A stretch of 64,000 bases of DNA from Planctomycetota bacterium (GTDB taxonomy: Bacteria; Planctomycetota; Planctomycetia; Planctomycetales; Planctomycetaceae): positions 1 through 64,000 of the forward strand of contig JAHZKX010000077.1 in the NCBI GenBank assembly GCA_022600195.1, written 5' to 3'. The notes beneath the pieces were generated by a model. The model was not told where the DNA came from and did no database searches. It worked only from the letters and a program-made list of their open reading frames with translations. Below, one piece after another: positions 1-11,049 of the stretch; position 1 is the first letter of the stretch, and each line of letters opens with the position of its first letter. Made by a program: the position numbers and the translations under genes.

Positions 1-257
1 GTTGAAGTTTCGAGGTGTGCTTCATCGATTCGATTTTTGACACCAGGAGCCAGTGGCACATACATGGATGAAACACGAGCCTTCATACTATTGTCTTCTG
101 TCTCGAGCATTTCTTGATCCTTCATTCTCATTTCATCTAGTACAATAGGGTTCCACGTTTCTATCCGTTGATCAGATGAAACATAATTCACCCGTGCCCA
201 GCGTCTCAGTCTGAATTCTGCGATTAAAGAGGTTGCAGTCTTTGCCTCCTGATTCAT
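1..257 (-). CDS. hypothetical protein, 3' end beyond the left edge
   Basis: Reading the minus strand from ATG at 257 gives 85 codons without a stop up to the window edge; an in-frame TGA lies a little upstream, so this ATG is the natural start. An AAAGG-type ribosome site sits about 10 bases before it. The protein begins MNQEAKTATSLIAEF and continues with a basic stretch (RLRRWARVNY) and a charged, Met/Glu-rich segment; it has no signal peptide or membrane segment in the visible part. It lies downstream of the FtsB-like gene on the same strand with a 254-base gap. The steady codon usage and absence of stops argue for a real gene. I do not recognise the family and suggest no function. Confidence 0.6.
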   Translation of the reverse strand, partial: MNQEAKTATSLIAEFRLRRWARVNYVSSDQRIETWNPIVLDEMRMKDQEMLETEDNSMKARVSSMYVPLAPGVKNRIDEAHLETS

Positions 258-511
258 TCTGTGATGCCTTTCGTTCTGGACACTTCATAATGGCGACTTC
301 TATTATTGAAATCGTCTGATTTGAAAGTACAGCCAGAATGAAATTGATTTCAGGCTTGTATTGAGTGAGATTAAACTTCAATGGCAGCTATTCCAGATAC
401 AATCCGAATATCAAGGTTCTTGGGTACAAGAGCTAAGACCACAAAAAGGAGCATACACCGAACAAACTGTAAATTCCGCATAATCAGATTAAAGCGTTGA
501 AAAGCCTGTGA

Positions 512-1123
512 TCAGCCCTCTTCTTCCTCCGGGTCAGTCTCCGAAATCTGATACCTCGATAGAAATGATCCCACCATGTTTCGCGTTGATCTGGAAACAC
601 TTTCTAACTGTTGGGACTGGGATTCATGTAAAAATGTGAAGGATAAAATGATGATGGCCGCTGCACTCAGTAATATGGAAGATCTGACTTTTTGATTTTT
701 GCTGAGTACATTCAACATCGGCTCATACCAGGAGTGACTGACGATGGGGATCTTTTGGTTGGGATTCCATTGAGGTACATCTAAAGCTAGTTCCGGGTCG
801 ACAGCAATTCTCTCTTCCCCCGGGCGTACTGCATCAAAGTCAACACGAGCCACTTCAGATCGAAATTCGGGATCGTGCTCAAGCGAATGGGCAATTTGTC
901 TCAGATATTCAACTTGATTTTCCAGAGAAACCAGTTGTACCTGAGTCGTAAGATATTCATTTCGCAAGTTTAAATAAGACAAATACTGGGGCGCCAGGAC
1001 AACGGAAGCAAACATGCATGCAGCAATAAACAGAAAGATCCAGAATGTGAGCGAAATGATCCAGCCGAAACGGGATTCTTCATTCTGACTCTCATTGGTT
1101 AGCACAGTATTCAACTCCAGCAT
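512..1123 (-). CDS. FtsB/DivIC-like septum formation initiator protein
   Basis: 203 aa membrane protein. A short cytoplasmic N-terminus is followed by a TM helix (about residues 20-45), a heptad-like coiled coil (50-80) and the segment LEHDPEFRSEVARVDF...RPGEE. That segment matches the DP-x-AR-x-RPGE pattern seen after the coiled coil in FtsB/DivIC proteins, which link the FtsL/FtsQ complex to septal wall synthesis. A second hydrophobic stretch (about 148-165) and an acidic C-terminal tail (EEEEG) go beyond classical FtsB, which has about 100 residues and one TM. It lies just downstream of enolase in the same direction, the eno-ftsB order known from proteobacteria, but a strong terminator separates them. 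The family call is inferred from topology, motif and context. Confidence 0.65.
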   Translation of the reverse strand: MLELNTVLTNESQNEESRFGWIISLTFWIFLFIAACMFASVVLAPQYLSYLNLRNEYLTTQVQLVSLENQVEYLRQIAHSLEHDPEFRSEVARVDFDAVRPGEERIAVDPELALDVPQWNPNQKIPIVSHSWYEPMLNVLSKNQKVRSSILLSAAAIIILSFTFLHESQSQQLESVSRSTRNMVGSFLSRYQISETDPEEEEG

Positions 1124-1270
1124 CCATTCGATACAGGGAAGTCAGGATTGAGACACCGATCCTGATACTTCATTCAAAATCGTCATGATGGGTGGGAACT
1201 CTTCATTGTCTGGCAAACAGTAAGGATTATCCGCCTTATTACCAATCTGCCGTTTCTTGAAGACTGCGCA

Positions 1271-1310
1271 AAAAAAACTCCCCATTGAGGACTCAAAGGG
1301 GAGTTTTTTC
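1271..1310 (-). terminator. intrinsic terminator after enolase
   Basis: Inverted repeat AAAAAACTCCCC ... GGGGAGTTTTTT with a loop of about 14 bases. The A-run on the left arm makes a U-run on the minus-strand RNA, so it can end the enolase transcript whose stop is at 1332. The T-run on the right would also let it work on the plus strand. Confidence 0.85.
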
Positions 1311-1331
1311 AAAACGCAAGATGGATTTATT

Positions 1332-3095
<1,764 letters not shown>

Positions 3096-4163
3096 ATGAG
3101 TTCCACTTCCCCACAAATCAACCAGCAAGCGACAGGAAAGACTTATCCCTCACTTTCTGTGGAGCCTATGGACCCCCAGCTCAAAACAATACAGCCGGGA
3201 GGGGGTATTATTATCAATCTGGAAATGCGATGGGGAAGTTGGCGTCGTTTCTGGCTGAAGACCTTTCGTCGTGGTTATGTGCAAAAAATGCAAGCCACGC
3301 GCAAAGGTGACTTTAATCCCTGTCCACACGAAGTGCTTGATCCCCGCGATCTCAAGTATTATGAAAATCAGGGGGGCTATTACTGGGACACTGAAGAGGA
3401 TCCGTTTACTTACCGTAGCCAACTCCCCTTTGCCCGAGAAGGTCTGGCAGAACTGATCGTACTCTCGACACTGTTCTTTGGATGCATGGCATGTTTAGCC
3501 GCACTGATGATCAACAGCCAACCCACTGGGTTCCTGGCTGTGATTGGCTGGCTGCTGGTCTTGGCGTTGTTTTTATGCGGTCTGGAAATTGTCTGGTTTT
3601 TTCGGAATCCCAGGCGTCAGATTCCGGAGGGAGCAGGGGTTGTGGTTTCTCCCGCCGATGGGACCTTTGATACGATTGAAGAAATCGCCCATCACGAATT
3701 CGTGGGCGGACCTGCCATTGAAATTGGAATTTTTCTTTCTATTTTCAATGTCCACATCAACCGCATGCCCGTAGCAGGAAAAATTATCAAGTTAGCTTAT
3801 AAACCAGGCAAATGTCTGAACGCTTTGCGTCCCGAATCAACACGTGAAAACGAGCGACTGGAAATTTATCTGCAGACACCGGGACCGACGAACAGACCGA
3901 TGCTCGTGCAGCAAATCACCGGGGCGATTGCCCGCCGGATTGTCTGTCGGTTGAAACCGGGAGATGAATTATCGAAGGGGGCTCAGTTTGGAATGATTAA
4001 GCTGGGTTCTCGGACCGTGATTGTGTTTCCCAAAGAAGAAGGGCTGGAAATTCTGGCGAAACCCGGAGATAAATTACAAGCCGGTTCGACGATCCTGGCA
4101 AAATACGCATCCTCTCCGGAGTGTGTTACTTCAAGTCCCGAGGAAGCAGATGAAGAAGCGTAA
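3096..4163 (+). CDS. psd: phosphatidylserine decarboxylase with N-terminal extension
   Basis: Decarboxylates phosphatidylserine to phosphatidylethanolamine at the inner membrane and uses a pyruvoyl group made by self-cleavage. 355 aa. Residues 1-115 form a soluble, Tyr/Arg-rich extension containing CPHEVLDPRDLKYYENQGGYYW, absent from the short-form family. Two TM helices follow (about 118-139 and 145-165). The catalytic domain has FFRNPRRQIP (168-177), SPADG (185-189), FNVHINR (217-223) and the cleavage site LGS (G304-S305) in FGMIKLGSR. ATG 3096 is the first good start. The stop overlaps the next gene by 14 bases, so the two last steps of PE synthesis are probably translated together. Confidence 0.93.
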   Translation: MSSTSPQINQQATGKTYPSLSVEPMDPQLKTIQPGGGIIINLEMRWGSWRRFWLKTFRRGYVQKMQATRKGDFNPCPHEVLDPRDLKYYENQGGYYWDTEEDPFTYRSQLPFAREGLAELIVLSTLFFGCMACLAALMINSQPTGFLAVIGWLLVLALFLCGLEIVWFFRNPRRQIPEGAGVVVSPADGTFDTIEEIAHHEFVGGPAIEIGIFLSIFNVHINRMPVAGKIIKLAYKPGKCLNALRPESTRENERLEIYLQTPGPTNRPMLVQQITGAIARRIVCRLKPGDELSKGAQFGMIKLGSRTVIVFPKEEGLEILAKPGDKLQAGSTILAKYASSPECVTSSPEEADEEA

Positions 4164-5034
4164 ACTGGTCGCCGTCTTGCCGACATTATTAACTTTGGGC
4201 AATGCTGCCTGTGGTTTCGGTGCCATTACGTATGCTGCAAAAGTCGCTCCGGAATTTATGGGCCAGGCAACAAACGGCGGTGGTTTGACTCGTATGCTGG
4301 GGACAGCACCAGGACTTTTTAATTCATTCGATAATCAGCACCTGTTTATCGCCGCGATGTTGATTTTTGTTGCCATGCTGTTCGACGCACTCGATGGTAG
4401 TGCTGCCCGCTGGACGAATCAGACCAGTGAATTTGGAGCACAACTTGATAGCTTGTGTGATGCGATCAGCTTCGGTGTCGCACCAGCGTTTCTGATGCTG
4501 CAGATGGTTCAATTTCGCACAGAGTACCATCCACGGCTCTTATGGGTAATCGCATTGCTCTTTGCTGTCTGTACAATTTTACGATTAGCCCGGTTTAACG
4601 TGGAAACGGATGAAGACGATACACATGAGGGATTCAGCGGGCTCCCTTCACCGGCTGCTGCCGGTGCTGTCGCAGCATTTCCCATCGCCATGCGTGGGCT
4701 TTACAAACTGGCTGACACAGAAACGGGGTCACTGTCTCAATTAATCGCTCAGTGGTTGATACCAGCCGTAGAATGGTCATTACCCTGGATTACTTTTGCG
4801 TTAGCGGCTCTGATGGTCTCACGTATTCAATACCCGCATGTGTTCAATCAGTTATTTACGGGGCGTCGCAGCAGACGTCATGTGCTTCAACTCGTTTTTT
4901 CCATGGCATTGATCTTTCTGGTTCGGGAACTGGCAGTCCCTGTATTATTTTGTTATTTCGCATTTTCCTCTCCAATTCGTGCTTTTTGGGAAGAAGTAGT
5001 CTCTAGACGACTATACAAATCAAGACAAGTTTGA
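4150..5034 (+). CDS. pssA: CDP-diacylglycerol-serine O-phosphatidyltransferase
   Basis: Makes phosphatidylserine from CDP-diacylglycerol and serine, the substrate of the preceding decarboxylase. ATG 4150 (MKKRKLVAVLPTLLTLGN) is preferred to the longer upstream frame because it begins right at the family N-terminus. It overlaps the psd stop by 14 bases. 294 aa, multi-spanning membrane protein. The CDP-alcohol phosphatidyltransferase signature is complete: D82-G83-x2-A86-R87-x8-G96-x3-D100-x3-D104. The C-terminal half has further hydrophobic helices and ends in a basic tail. The direct overlap with psd strongly supports phosphatidylserine synthase over another member of the CDP-alcohol transferase family. 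Confidence 0.92.
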   Translation: MKKRKLVAVLPTLLTLGNAACGFGAITYAAKVAPEFMGQATNGGGLTRMLGTAPGLFNSFDNQHLFIAAMLIFVAMLFDALDGSAARWTNQTSEFGAQLDSLCDAISFGVAPAFLMLQMVQFRTEYHPRLLWVIALLFAVCTILRLARFNVETDEDDTHEGFSGLPSPAAAGAVAAFPIAMRGLYKLADTETGSLSQLIAQWLIPAVEWSLPWITFALAALMVSRIQYPHVFNQLFTGRRSRRHVLQLVFSMALIFLVRELAVPVLFCYFAFSSPIRAFWEEVVSRRLYKSRQV

Positions 5035-5087
5035 CAGAATAGCTAGATTCATCCTATGTTTCTCGAACCTTAAAGGTACTGTCGCCG

Positions 5088-5702
5088 ATGTTTACGGGAC
5101 TGGTCGAGGCCCAAGGTACCGTTCAGCTTTTGGAAAAGAACGGTTCTGCTATCGATTTAACTCTTGAAATTTCGGAATTGATTTCGAATGATGCTCACAT
5201 TGGTGATAGTGTCGCCATCAATGGATGCTGCCTGACGGTTGTGGAAATCAGCGAGGGCGGCCTGAAGTTTCAAGCTGGTGCAGAGACCCTTGCCAAAACC
5301 AACCTGGGACAATTATCTCTCGGCGATCAGGTCAACATCGAACGCCCACTGGCAGCCGATGGCCGCCTGGGAGGTCACTTTGTTCAAGGACACGTGGATG
5401 GCATTGGCTCGATTAAGTCGATAGACAAGGATGGCGAGTGGGTTACGATGTGGTTCGATGTGCCCAAAGAACTTGCCTTGCAAATGGTGCCGAAAGGATC
5501 GGTCACCATTGATGGTATTAGCCTGACGATTGTGGATTGCCAGCCAACCGCGTTCAGTATTGCGTTAATTCCTCACACACTGGAAGTGACAACATTAGGG
5601 CAAAAACAGGTGGGCAGCGTTGTGAATCTCGAAACTGATATTCTTGGGAAGTATGTACAAAAATTGATTCCTGTAACACTTGATGGTTTTAATGAAAGAT
5701 GA
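5088..5702 (+). CDS. ribE: riboflavin synthase, alpha chain
   Basis: Dismutates two 6,7-dimethyl-8-ribityllumazine molecules to riboflavin, the last step of the pathway. 204 aa, the usual length. It has the diagnostic N-terminus MFTGLVEAQG and two repeated lumazine-binding domains, each with the typical blocks: VAINGCCLTV and ERPLAADGRLGGHFVQGHVDG in the first half, SVTIDGISLTIV and IPHTLEVTTLG in the second. No lumazine synthase or other rib gene is adjacent. The 3' end overlaps the rsmA start by about 11 bases, suggesting coupled translation. I see no FMN riboswitch in the short gap upstream. Confidence 0.95.
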   Translation: MFTGLVEAQGTVQLLEKNGSAIDLTLEISELISNDAHIGDSVAINGCCLTVVEISEGGLKFQAGAETLAKTNLGQLSLGDQVNIERPLAADGRLGGHFVQGHVDGIGSIKSIDKDGEWVTMWFDVPKELALQMVPKGSVTIDGISLTIVDCQPTAFSIALIPHTLEVTTLGQKQVGSVVNLETDILGKYVQKLIPVTLDGFNER

Positions 5703-6612
5703 TGAAAGGCAGACTCGATCTTATTTAATGCAGCTTTTTGAGCGGCATGGCTTTAACCCGCGCTCTGATTTGGGGCAAAATTTTCTGATCGACCTGAACA
5801 TCATCGAGTACGTCGTCGCCAATGGCCGCATTCAACCAACCGACATTGTGCTGGAAGTTGGTACGGGAACCGGTGGCATGACGACCTTCATGGCGCAAAA
5901 AGCCAGGCATGTCATTACTGTCGAGTACGACAAAAATATGCATACCCTGGCCAGTGAAGCGACTCAAAAATACGACAACATCACTCTGCTTCACTGTGAT
6001 GCTCTAAAAAATAAAAACCAAATCTCACCCACGGTAATCAATGCGATTGAAGAACAACTACAGGCCAATCCTGGCAGTCAACTTAAGCTGATTGCCAATC
6101 TTCCTTACAATATCGCAACGCCGATTATTTCGAACCTGGTAGCATCAGAGCTTCCCTGGAGTCGGATGGTTGTGACAATTCAGCTTGAACTTGGGTTGAA
6201 GATGTCCTGTAAATCTTCAGCTTCCAATTATGGAGCTTTGTCTGTCTGGTTGCAGTCGCAATGCTTTGTCAAACTTCTGAAGAAACTGGGGCCCACTGTG
6301 TTCTGGCCGCGACCCAAGGTCGATTCGGCCATCGTGCAGTTAACTCCCAATCCACCACAAAAGAAGCTGATCCGCGACCGTGTTTTCTTTCAGGATTTTT
6401 TGAGACGCGTCTTTCAGCATCGACGGAAATTGATGCGGAGTACGCTGACCAACATGTACAGTAAGCAGCTGGCCAAACCGGAAGTGGATGAAATTTTATT
6501 GGCACAGGGAATCGAGAAAGAAAAAGCACGGGCAGAAGAATTTTCAGTTCCCGAATTAATTGAATTAGCGAATACGTTTCAGGAACGTATTACTCAGAAG
6601 ATAAATACTTAA
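5692..6612 (+). CDS. rsmA: 16S rRNA dimethyladenosine transferase
   Basis: Dimethylates the two adjacent adenines near the 3' end of 16S rRNA, using SAM, during small-subunit assembly. ATG 5692 gives 306 aa starting [12 protein letters not shown], which fits the family N-terminus; TTG 5680 and ATG 5683 are in-frame alternatives. Visible motifs are LGQNFL (residues 27-32), the SAM-binding loop [10 protein letters not shown] (about 55-64), NLPYN (near 148) and the C-terminal [12 protein letters not shown] stretch. It overlaps the end of ribE and is followed after 47 bases by guaB. Confidence 0.95.
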   Translation: MKDDERQTRSYLMQLFERHGFNPRSDLGQNFLIDLNIIEYVVANGRIQPTDIVLEVGTGTGGMTTFMAQKARHVITVEYDKNMHTLASEATQKYDNITLLHCDALKNKNQISPTVINAIEEQLQANPGSQLKLIANLPYNIATPIISNLVASELPWSRMVVTIQLELGLKMSCKSSASNYGALSVWLQSQCFVKLLKKLGPTVFWPRPKVDSAIVQLTPNPPQKKLIRDRVFFQDFLRRVFQHRRKLMRSTLTNMYSKQLAKPEVDEILLAQGIEKEKARAEEFSVPELIELANTFQERITQKINT

Positions 6613-6659
6613 GCAAGAGATTAGAAATAAAGTCCAAGAGACGAGTAAGGAGAGGACCA

Positions 6660-8144
6660 ATGGAAGATCGGATTATTTGCCAGGGAATCACATTTGATGA
6701 TGTTCTGCTGCAACCAGCGTATAGTGAAGTGATGCCTTCGGAAGTCAGTGTTGCCACTCAGCTTACCAAAAACATTCCCCTGAATGTTCCCATCATCAGT
6801 AGCCCGATGGACACGGTGACGGAAAGCGATATGGCCATTGGGATGGCACAAGAGGGTGGTATTGGGATCATTCATAAAAATATGACCGCCGAACAACAGG
6901 CAATGCAGGTAGACCTGGTAAAACGAAGTGAGCATGGTGTGATCGTCGATCCGGTCACGCTGCCTCCCAATGCGACCGTGGCCGAGGCTACCGAAATCAT
7001 GAAGCGTCGTAATATTGGGGGGGTTCCCGTAACACAAAATGGGAAACTTGAGGGGATTTTAACGAGCAGGGACTTACGATTTTTGGACTCACCAGAGACC
7101 CTGATTTCTGAAATTATGACGAAAGATAAGCTTATAACGGCTACGGAAGATACAACGCTTGAAGAGGCTCAACGGATATTATTGGAAAATAAGGTCGAGA
7201 AACTTCTGCTGGTTGACGAAAATTATCAACTGAAGGGACTTATTACGATTAAAGACATCGACAAGACGATGCAGTTCCCGCTGGCCTCGAAAGATTCGCG
7301 AGGACGGCTGCGAGTGGGTGCTGCTGTGGGTGTGCTTGATTATGATCGAGTCGCTTTACTGATTGAGTCGGGGGTTGATCTCCTGGTTGTTGATAGTGCT
7401 CATGGCCATTCCGGCAATGTGGTACAGACTGTGAGAGAAATCAAAGAACGATGGGACATCGATGTAGTCGCTGGAAATGTAGCGACAGAACAAGGTGCCC
7501 GTGATTTAGCAGATGCAGGAGCAGATGCGGTCAAAGTCGGAATTGGGCCCGGGTCAATTTGTACAACGAGAATTATCTCAGGTGTGGGAGTTCCACAACT
7601 AACGGCCATTTCCAATGCAGCGAAAGCATTGCAAGGGTCAGGAGTTCCCGTCATCGCAGATGGGGGAATTCGTTATAGTGGTGACATTGCCAAAGCACTG
7701 GCAGCTGGTGCTCATACGGTGATGTTAGGGGGTTTGCTCGCAGGTCTGGATGAAAGTCCGGGCGAGTTGATTTTGTATCAGGGTCGTAGCTTTAAACGCT
7801 ACCGTGGTATGGGATCTATGGGAGCAATGGTTAAAGGTAGTAGCGAACGTTACCGCCAAAGTTCAATTAAGCAAGATGGAAAGGACTCTGCTAAAAAACT
7901 TGTTCCTGAGGGAGTGGAAGGGCGTGTTCCCTATAAAGGACCGCTGCAAAATCTGCTCTATCAACTCGTGGGTGGACTACGGGCGGGAATGGGCTATTTA
8001 GGTGTCCAATCTGTCGCGGAAATGCGAACAGAGGCCAAATTTATTCAGGTTTCTGCAGCAACGGTTAGGGAGAACCATCCGCATGATATTTCAGTCACGC
8101 AGGAAGCACCAAATTACACAGCCGAACATTTGCCGATGGATTAA
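6660..8144 (+). CDS. guaB: inosine-5'-monophosphate dehydrogenase
   Basis: Oxidises IMP to XMP with NAD, the committed step to GMP. 494 aa, full length. The TIM-barrel catalytic domain is interrupted by two CBS domains (about residues 95-205). The catalytic loop [15 protein letters not shown] contains the active cysteine, the phosphate-binding segments [12 protein letters not shown] and MLGGLLAG follow, and the flap has [11 protein letters not shown] strong ribosome site (AAGGAGAGG) lies 8 bases before ATG 6660. The gene probably starts a unit with the secreted protein downstream, ending at the terminator at 9352. Confidence 0.98.
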   Translation: MEDRIICQGITFDDVLLQPAYSEVMPSEVSVATQLTKNIPLNVPIISSPMDTVTESDMAIGMAQEGGIGIIHKNMTAEQQAMQVDLVKRSEHGVIVDPVTLPPNATVAEATEIMKRRNIGGVPVTQNGKLEGILTSRDLRFLDSPETLISEIMTKDKLITATEDTTLEEAQRILLENKVEKLLLVDENYQLKGLITIKDIDKTMQFPLASKDSRGRLRVGAAVGVLDYDRVALLIESGVDLLVVDSAHGHSGNVVQTVREIKERWDIDVVAGNVATEQGARDLADAGADAVKVGIGPGSICTTRIISGVGVPQLTAISNAAKALQGSGVPVIADGGIRYSGDIAKALAAGAHTVMLGGLLAGLDESPGELILYQGRSFKRYRGMGSMGAMVKGSSERYRQSSIKQDGKDSAKKLVPEGVEGRVPYKGPLQNLLYQLVGGLRAGMGYLGVQSVAEMRTEAKFIQVSAATVRENHPHDISVTQEAPNYTAEHLPMD

Positions 8145-8169
8145 CCTTCGACAACGATGGCTCGCGACG

Positions 8170-9261
8170 ATGGCACTCACTCTGGGTATGTGTCACTTCA
8201 CGGTCGCTGAAGAACCGGCTACAAAAACAGATCCCTTTCTTGCCAGCACCGGGGCGGCGCAAACGTGGGAAGAGTTAAAAACTCGTTCAGCGGAAAAACG
8301 CTGGGAGTCGATCTCGCGCGAAAATAAACGTGAGAACAAAAAACAAACCCGAAAATCGAGAAAAGAGCTGCGTAAATCGAACAAGAATTCTGAGGGAATC
8401 GAATTCGTTCCCGAATTTCGTAAGATTCCCGATGATGTTCCGGCTGCTTCTATCTCAACAGAAACCGAAAAGAGTCTCCCCGAATCCAAGCCATTCAAAA
8501 CAATCGGTCTCGAAGAAAAACAGCCGGCCACTAACGCTTCCACAAGCGATCTCAAATTCAACTCGCAGGAACCCGTGGATTCTGTCAGCCAGCCAGAACA
8601 GATCGTGCCCATTTTTCCCAGCATAAATGAGGGTGGATCAAAATTTGTCACGACACAAAAGAGCTATGAAGATCCGGCTGCCTCTCCCGCATCTGGTGAT
8701 GGTATCCTTTCAGAGGAAGATCTCGAAGATGAAGTACCGCACCTCTTGAAAAAAATTGCCGGTATTAATCCATTCTTTAATTATGAGCCAGATCCTGAAA
8801 TTGCCAAAAATGAACCGTGTAGAAATCTCTGTCCTCGTCCGGATGGCAAACCTTGTAAAATCGTAGAAAAAAACGGCGAGACGATTTTGCAATGCCCCAG
8901 AGAATTTCAACTTAGCCACGAACCATATGCAGGACGAAATTTCTCGGAAAGCATTTATACCTGGGAAGCCTCTAATCTGAATTACAACCCGCTCTACTTT
9001 GAAGATCCCAATCTGGAACGGTACGGAAATTCTCGCAAAGATTTGGTGCAGCCTTTCGTTTCTATGGGACGTTTCACGGGTCAACTGCTGGCATTACCCT
9101 ACCAGATGAGCATCGATCCCCTGCGGAAGCGAATTTATCCACTGGGATATTATCGACCGGGTGAATACACGCCAAAACGTACCAGTGGGATCCCCTGGAA
9201 TACAAAAGCGGCCGTTACTCAAGGACTTGCAGTGACTGGTCTGGTATTCTTGCTACCCTGA
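8170..9261 (+). CDS. putative secreted protein, unknown function
   Basis: The frame is open from 8002 inside guaB, but ATG 8170, 25 bases after the guaB stop, gives a short signal-like N-terminus (MALTLGMCHFTVAEE); ATG 8083 would give a longer basic signal peptide. The mature protein has a long low-complexity, charged middle rich in Lys, Glu, Ser and Pro. A conserved-looking C-terminal part (from about residue 255) has four cysteines in CRNLCPRPDGKPC and LQCPRE and many aromatic residues, and ends in a hydrophobic VTQGLAVTGLVFLLP stretch that may anchor it. I do not recognise the family; it is probably an exported or envelope protein of planctomycetes. The position behind guaB says little about function. 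Confidence 0.7.
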   Translation: MALTLGMCHFTVAEEPATKTDPFLASTGAAQTWEELKTRSAEKRWESISRENKRENKKQTRKSRKELRKSNKNSEGIEFVPEFRKIPDDVPAASISTETEKSLPESKPFKTIGLEEKQPATNASTSDLKFNSQEPVDSVSQPEQIVPIFPSINEGGSKFVTTQKSYEDPAASPASGDGILSEEDLEDEVPHLLKKIAGINPFFNYEPDPEIAKNEPCRNLCPRPDGKPCKIVEKNGETILQCPREFQLSHEPYAGRNFSESIYTWEASNLNYNPLYFEDPNLERYGNSRKDLVQPFVSMGRFTGQLLALPYQMSIDPLRKRIYPLGYYRPGEYTPKRTSGIPWNTKAAVTQGLAVTGLVFLLP

Positions 9262-9351
9262 TCAAGCAGACTTCTGTACGCTGATTCATAGTGAAAACTA
9301 CGATTCAATCAACCGTGGTTGCTGAAGCTTACCAAGTTCGATATTCTAAAG

Positions 9352-9390
9352 ACACACCTTGACGCACTGGTTCAGGGTGTGTTTTTGTTT
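9352..9390 (+). terminator. intrinsic terminator after the guaB unit
   Basis: Stem ACACACC / GGTGTGT (9352-9358 with 9376-9382) followed by a T-rich run GTTTTTGTTTT. It lies 90 bases after the stop of the secreted protein and faces the plus strand. Confidence 0.8.
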
Positions 9391-9437
9391 TGAATTCGAG
9401 TTGTTTTTGAGCTTACAAGAGAGTGAATTATCCAGCC

Positions 9438-9842
9438 ATGTCGTTTGATTCAGACAATAGTGTTTCGAGTGCCTCACAGGCTTTAGCCAATGATATCATC
9501 CAGCGTGTTGCCAATTTAGTCAACGAAGCAGAAGCAGAAACGAAGCCTCTGGAACTGGATCCTTATCGGAGTCAGTTATTTGAGTTATTTGTTATGGCGA
9601 ATGCGGCTGGCTTTGTTTCAGAAGAAGCAGAAATCGATCTCACCGCTGACAATCTCTGTCGGGAACTGGCAAAAGGCTGGGGATTGACGGCTGCCACCCA
9701 GCAGGCAATGGAAGAGCAGGCGAAACTTCCTCAGGAACAGGTTAGCAAGATGCGGATCCTTTGGTCTGTATTGAGACTCTGGATGGAATGGGATTATGCC
9801 TGGAAACGTTGGGACGAGTTTCATCCCCATGAAAACGAATAA
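9438..9842 (+). CDS. hypothetical protein, small, soluble
   Basis: 134 aa from ATG 9438, with AAGAGAG about 14 bases upstream; GTG 9423 is an alternative. It is acidic and predicted mostly helical (SSASQALANDIIQRVANLVNEAEAE), with no signal peptide or TM segment. The C-terminal part is rich in Trp (LWSVLRLWMEWDYAWKRWDEF). Coding quality is even and a terminator sits upstream, so it is likely its own unit. No family recognised. Confidence 0.7.
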   Translation: MSFDSDNSVSSASQALANDIIQRVANLVNEAEAETKPLELDPYRSQLFELFVMANAAGFVSEEAEIDLTADNLCRELAKGWGLTAATQQAMEEQAKLPQEQVSKMRILWSVLRLWMEWDYAWKRWDEFHPHENE

Positions 9843-9921
9843 ACTCTGATCGACTGAAGTCTCAGTGTAGAGAGCCTGTCAAACACATCGCGCGTGCTGA
9901 CCATTGCACATCAGACTTGCA

Positions 9922-11049
9922 TTACTGACATAATTCACGCCAGATCGTTTCGATGCGCTGGCTGGCCTGATGACTCGTAAATGATTCCAAAGCCCGTTGC
10001 CGCGAAACGCGTCCTATGGTCTGGGTGAAATTCTGGTCGCTCAAGGCCCGTTTGATCGCAGTCGCAAGTGCCATCGAATCATTCGCAGGCACCAGCAATG
10101 CTGAGACTTCGTGCTGCACGATCTCACTGGTGCCTCCCACATCCGTCGTCACAATCGGCAGGCCGCTGGCAATCGCTTCCAATAAGACGCGGCCCAAAGG
10201 TTCCTGCTTGGCCGGGTGCACCAACAAGTCGGCTTCGTTCATCAGTCGATCAATGTCTTCACGGTAACCCAGACGATGCAGGCGTCCTTGCAAGGCTGGT
10301 TTCTCAAAGGCGACAGTCAGCGCGCGATCAAAGTCGATGCTCTCCTGTTTCTGTGAGTACCTTTCTCCGACAAGCAGAAAATGCGTCTGCTGGTCGCCCT
10401 GTTCTGCAAGAATTGTCGCCGCCCGCGCCAGAATATCCTGACCTTTTCGCAGGCCGATCTGACCGATGGTTAAACACAATTTCGTATCGTGATCCAGCCC
10501 TAGTTCCTGTTTGAGGAATCCCGTTGCCGGCCGCGGAAGAAATCGATCAGTGTCAACGCCGTTATAGCAGACCGTTACACGCTCCGGTTGAAGTCCCTGT
10601 GAGATGTGAAATGCCCTGGTTGCTTTAGAGACCGCGATCAATCGCTGATTTCGATTTAAATCTCGAATCGACGCCTGACTGAGTTTGATGATATCCCGCA
10701 AGTGACCGGAGCAGGGGAGGGGAAACTGCTCAGACAATGCACCGGTCATGCGTGACATGGAGAGGCTGTTGGCATGCAGTAAATCAAAGTGGCTTGCCTG
10801 CAATGTTGGCAAGAGCTGCATTGCTACTTCTTCACGTGACAATCGCTGGCCTTGTGTATTGTGAAAGGAGACTGGGTGACATTCCACACCCCGTTTCTCA
10901 AGCTGTGCCTGCAACGGGCTTTCATCTGGACAAAACGCTGTGAAGTCAAACGATTCCCCATGCAGTCGATCCAGCATCGTGAGCATGGAATGTTCGCCCC
11001 CGTTCAATGAACCAAACTCGAATAAGAGGGCAATACGTTTCACGATCAA
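9922..11049 (-). CDS. glycosyltransferase family 4 (GT-B) protein
   Basis: Likely transfers a sugar from a nucleotide-sugar donor to a glycan or lipid acceptor at the cytoplasmic face of the membrane. About 375 aa. The N-terminal domain has a Gly loop (EFGSLNGGEHSML). The C-terminal GT-B domain has LTIGQIGLRKGQDIL and the EX7E motif in KQEPLGRVLLEAIASGLPIV, followed by TDVGGTSEIV. The start is TTG 11049, overlapping the stop of the upstream gene by four bases, or GTG 11043. There is no polysaccharide cluster around it, so the acceptor is unknown. Confidence 0.88.
   Translation of the reverse strand: MIVKRIALLFEFGSLNGGEHSMLTMLDRLHGESFDFTAFCPDESPLQAQLEKRGVECHPVSFHNTQGQRLSREEVAMQLLPTLQASHFDLLHANSLSMSRMTGALSEQFPLPCSGHLRDIIKLSQASIRDLNRNQRLIAVSKATRAFHISQGLQPERVTVCYNGVDTDRFLPRPATGFLKQELGLDHDTKLCLTIGQIGLRKGQDILARAATILAEQGDQQTHFLLVGERYSQKQESIDFDRALTVAFEKPALQGRLHRLGYREDIDRLMNEADLLVHPAKQEPLGRVLLEAIASGLPIVTTDVGGTSEIVQHEVSALLVPANDSMALATAIKRALSDQNFTQTIGRVSRQRALESFTSHQASQRIETIWRELCQ

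Noticed and set aside
172-381. 69-codon open frame on the minus strand
   Set aside because: It overlaps the better supported partial gene at 1-257 in another frame and has no ribosome site or coding character.
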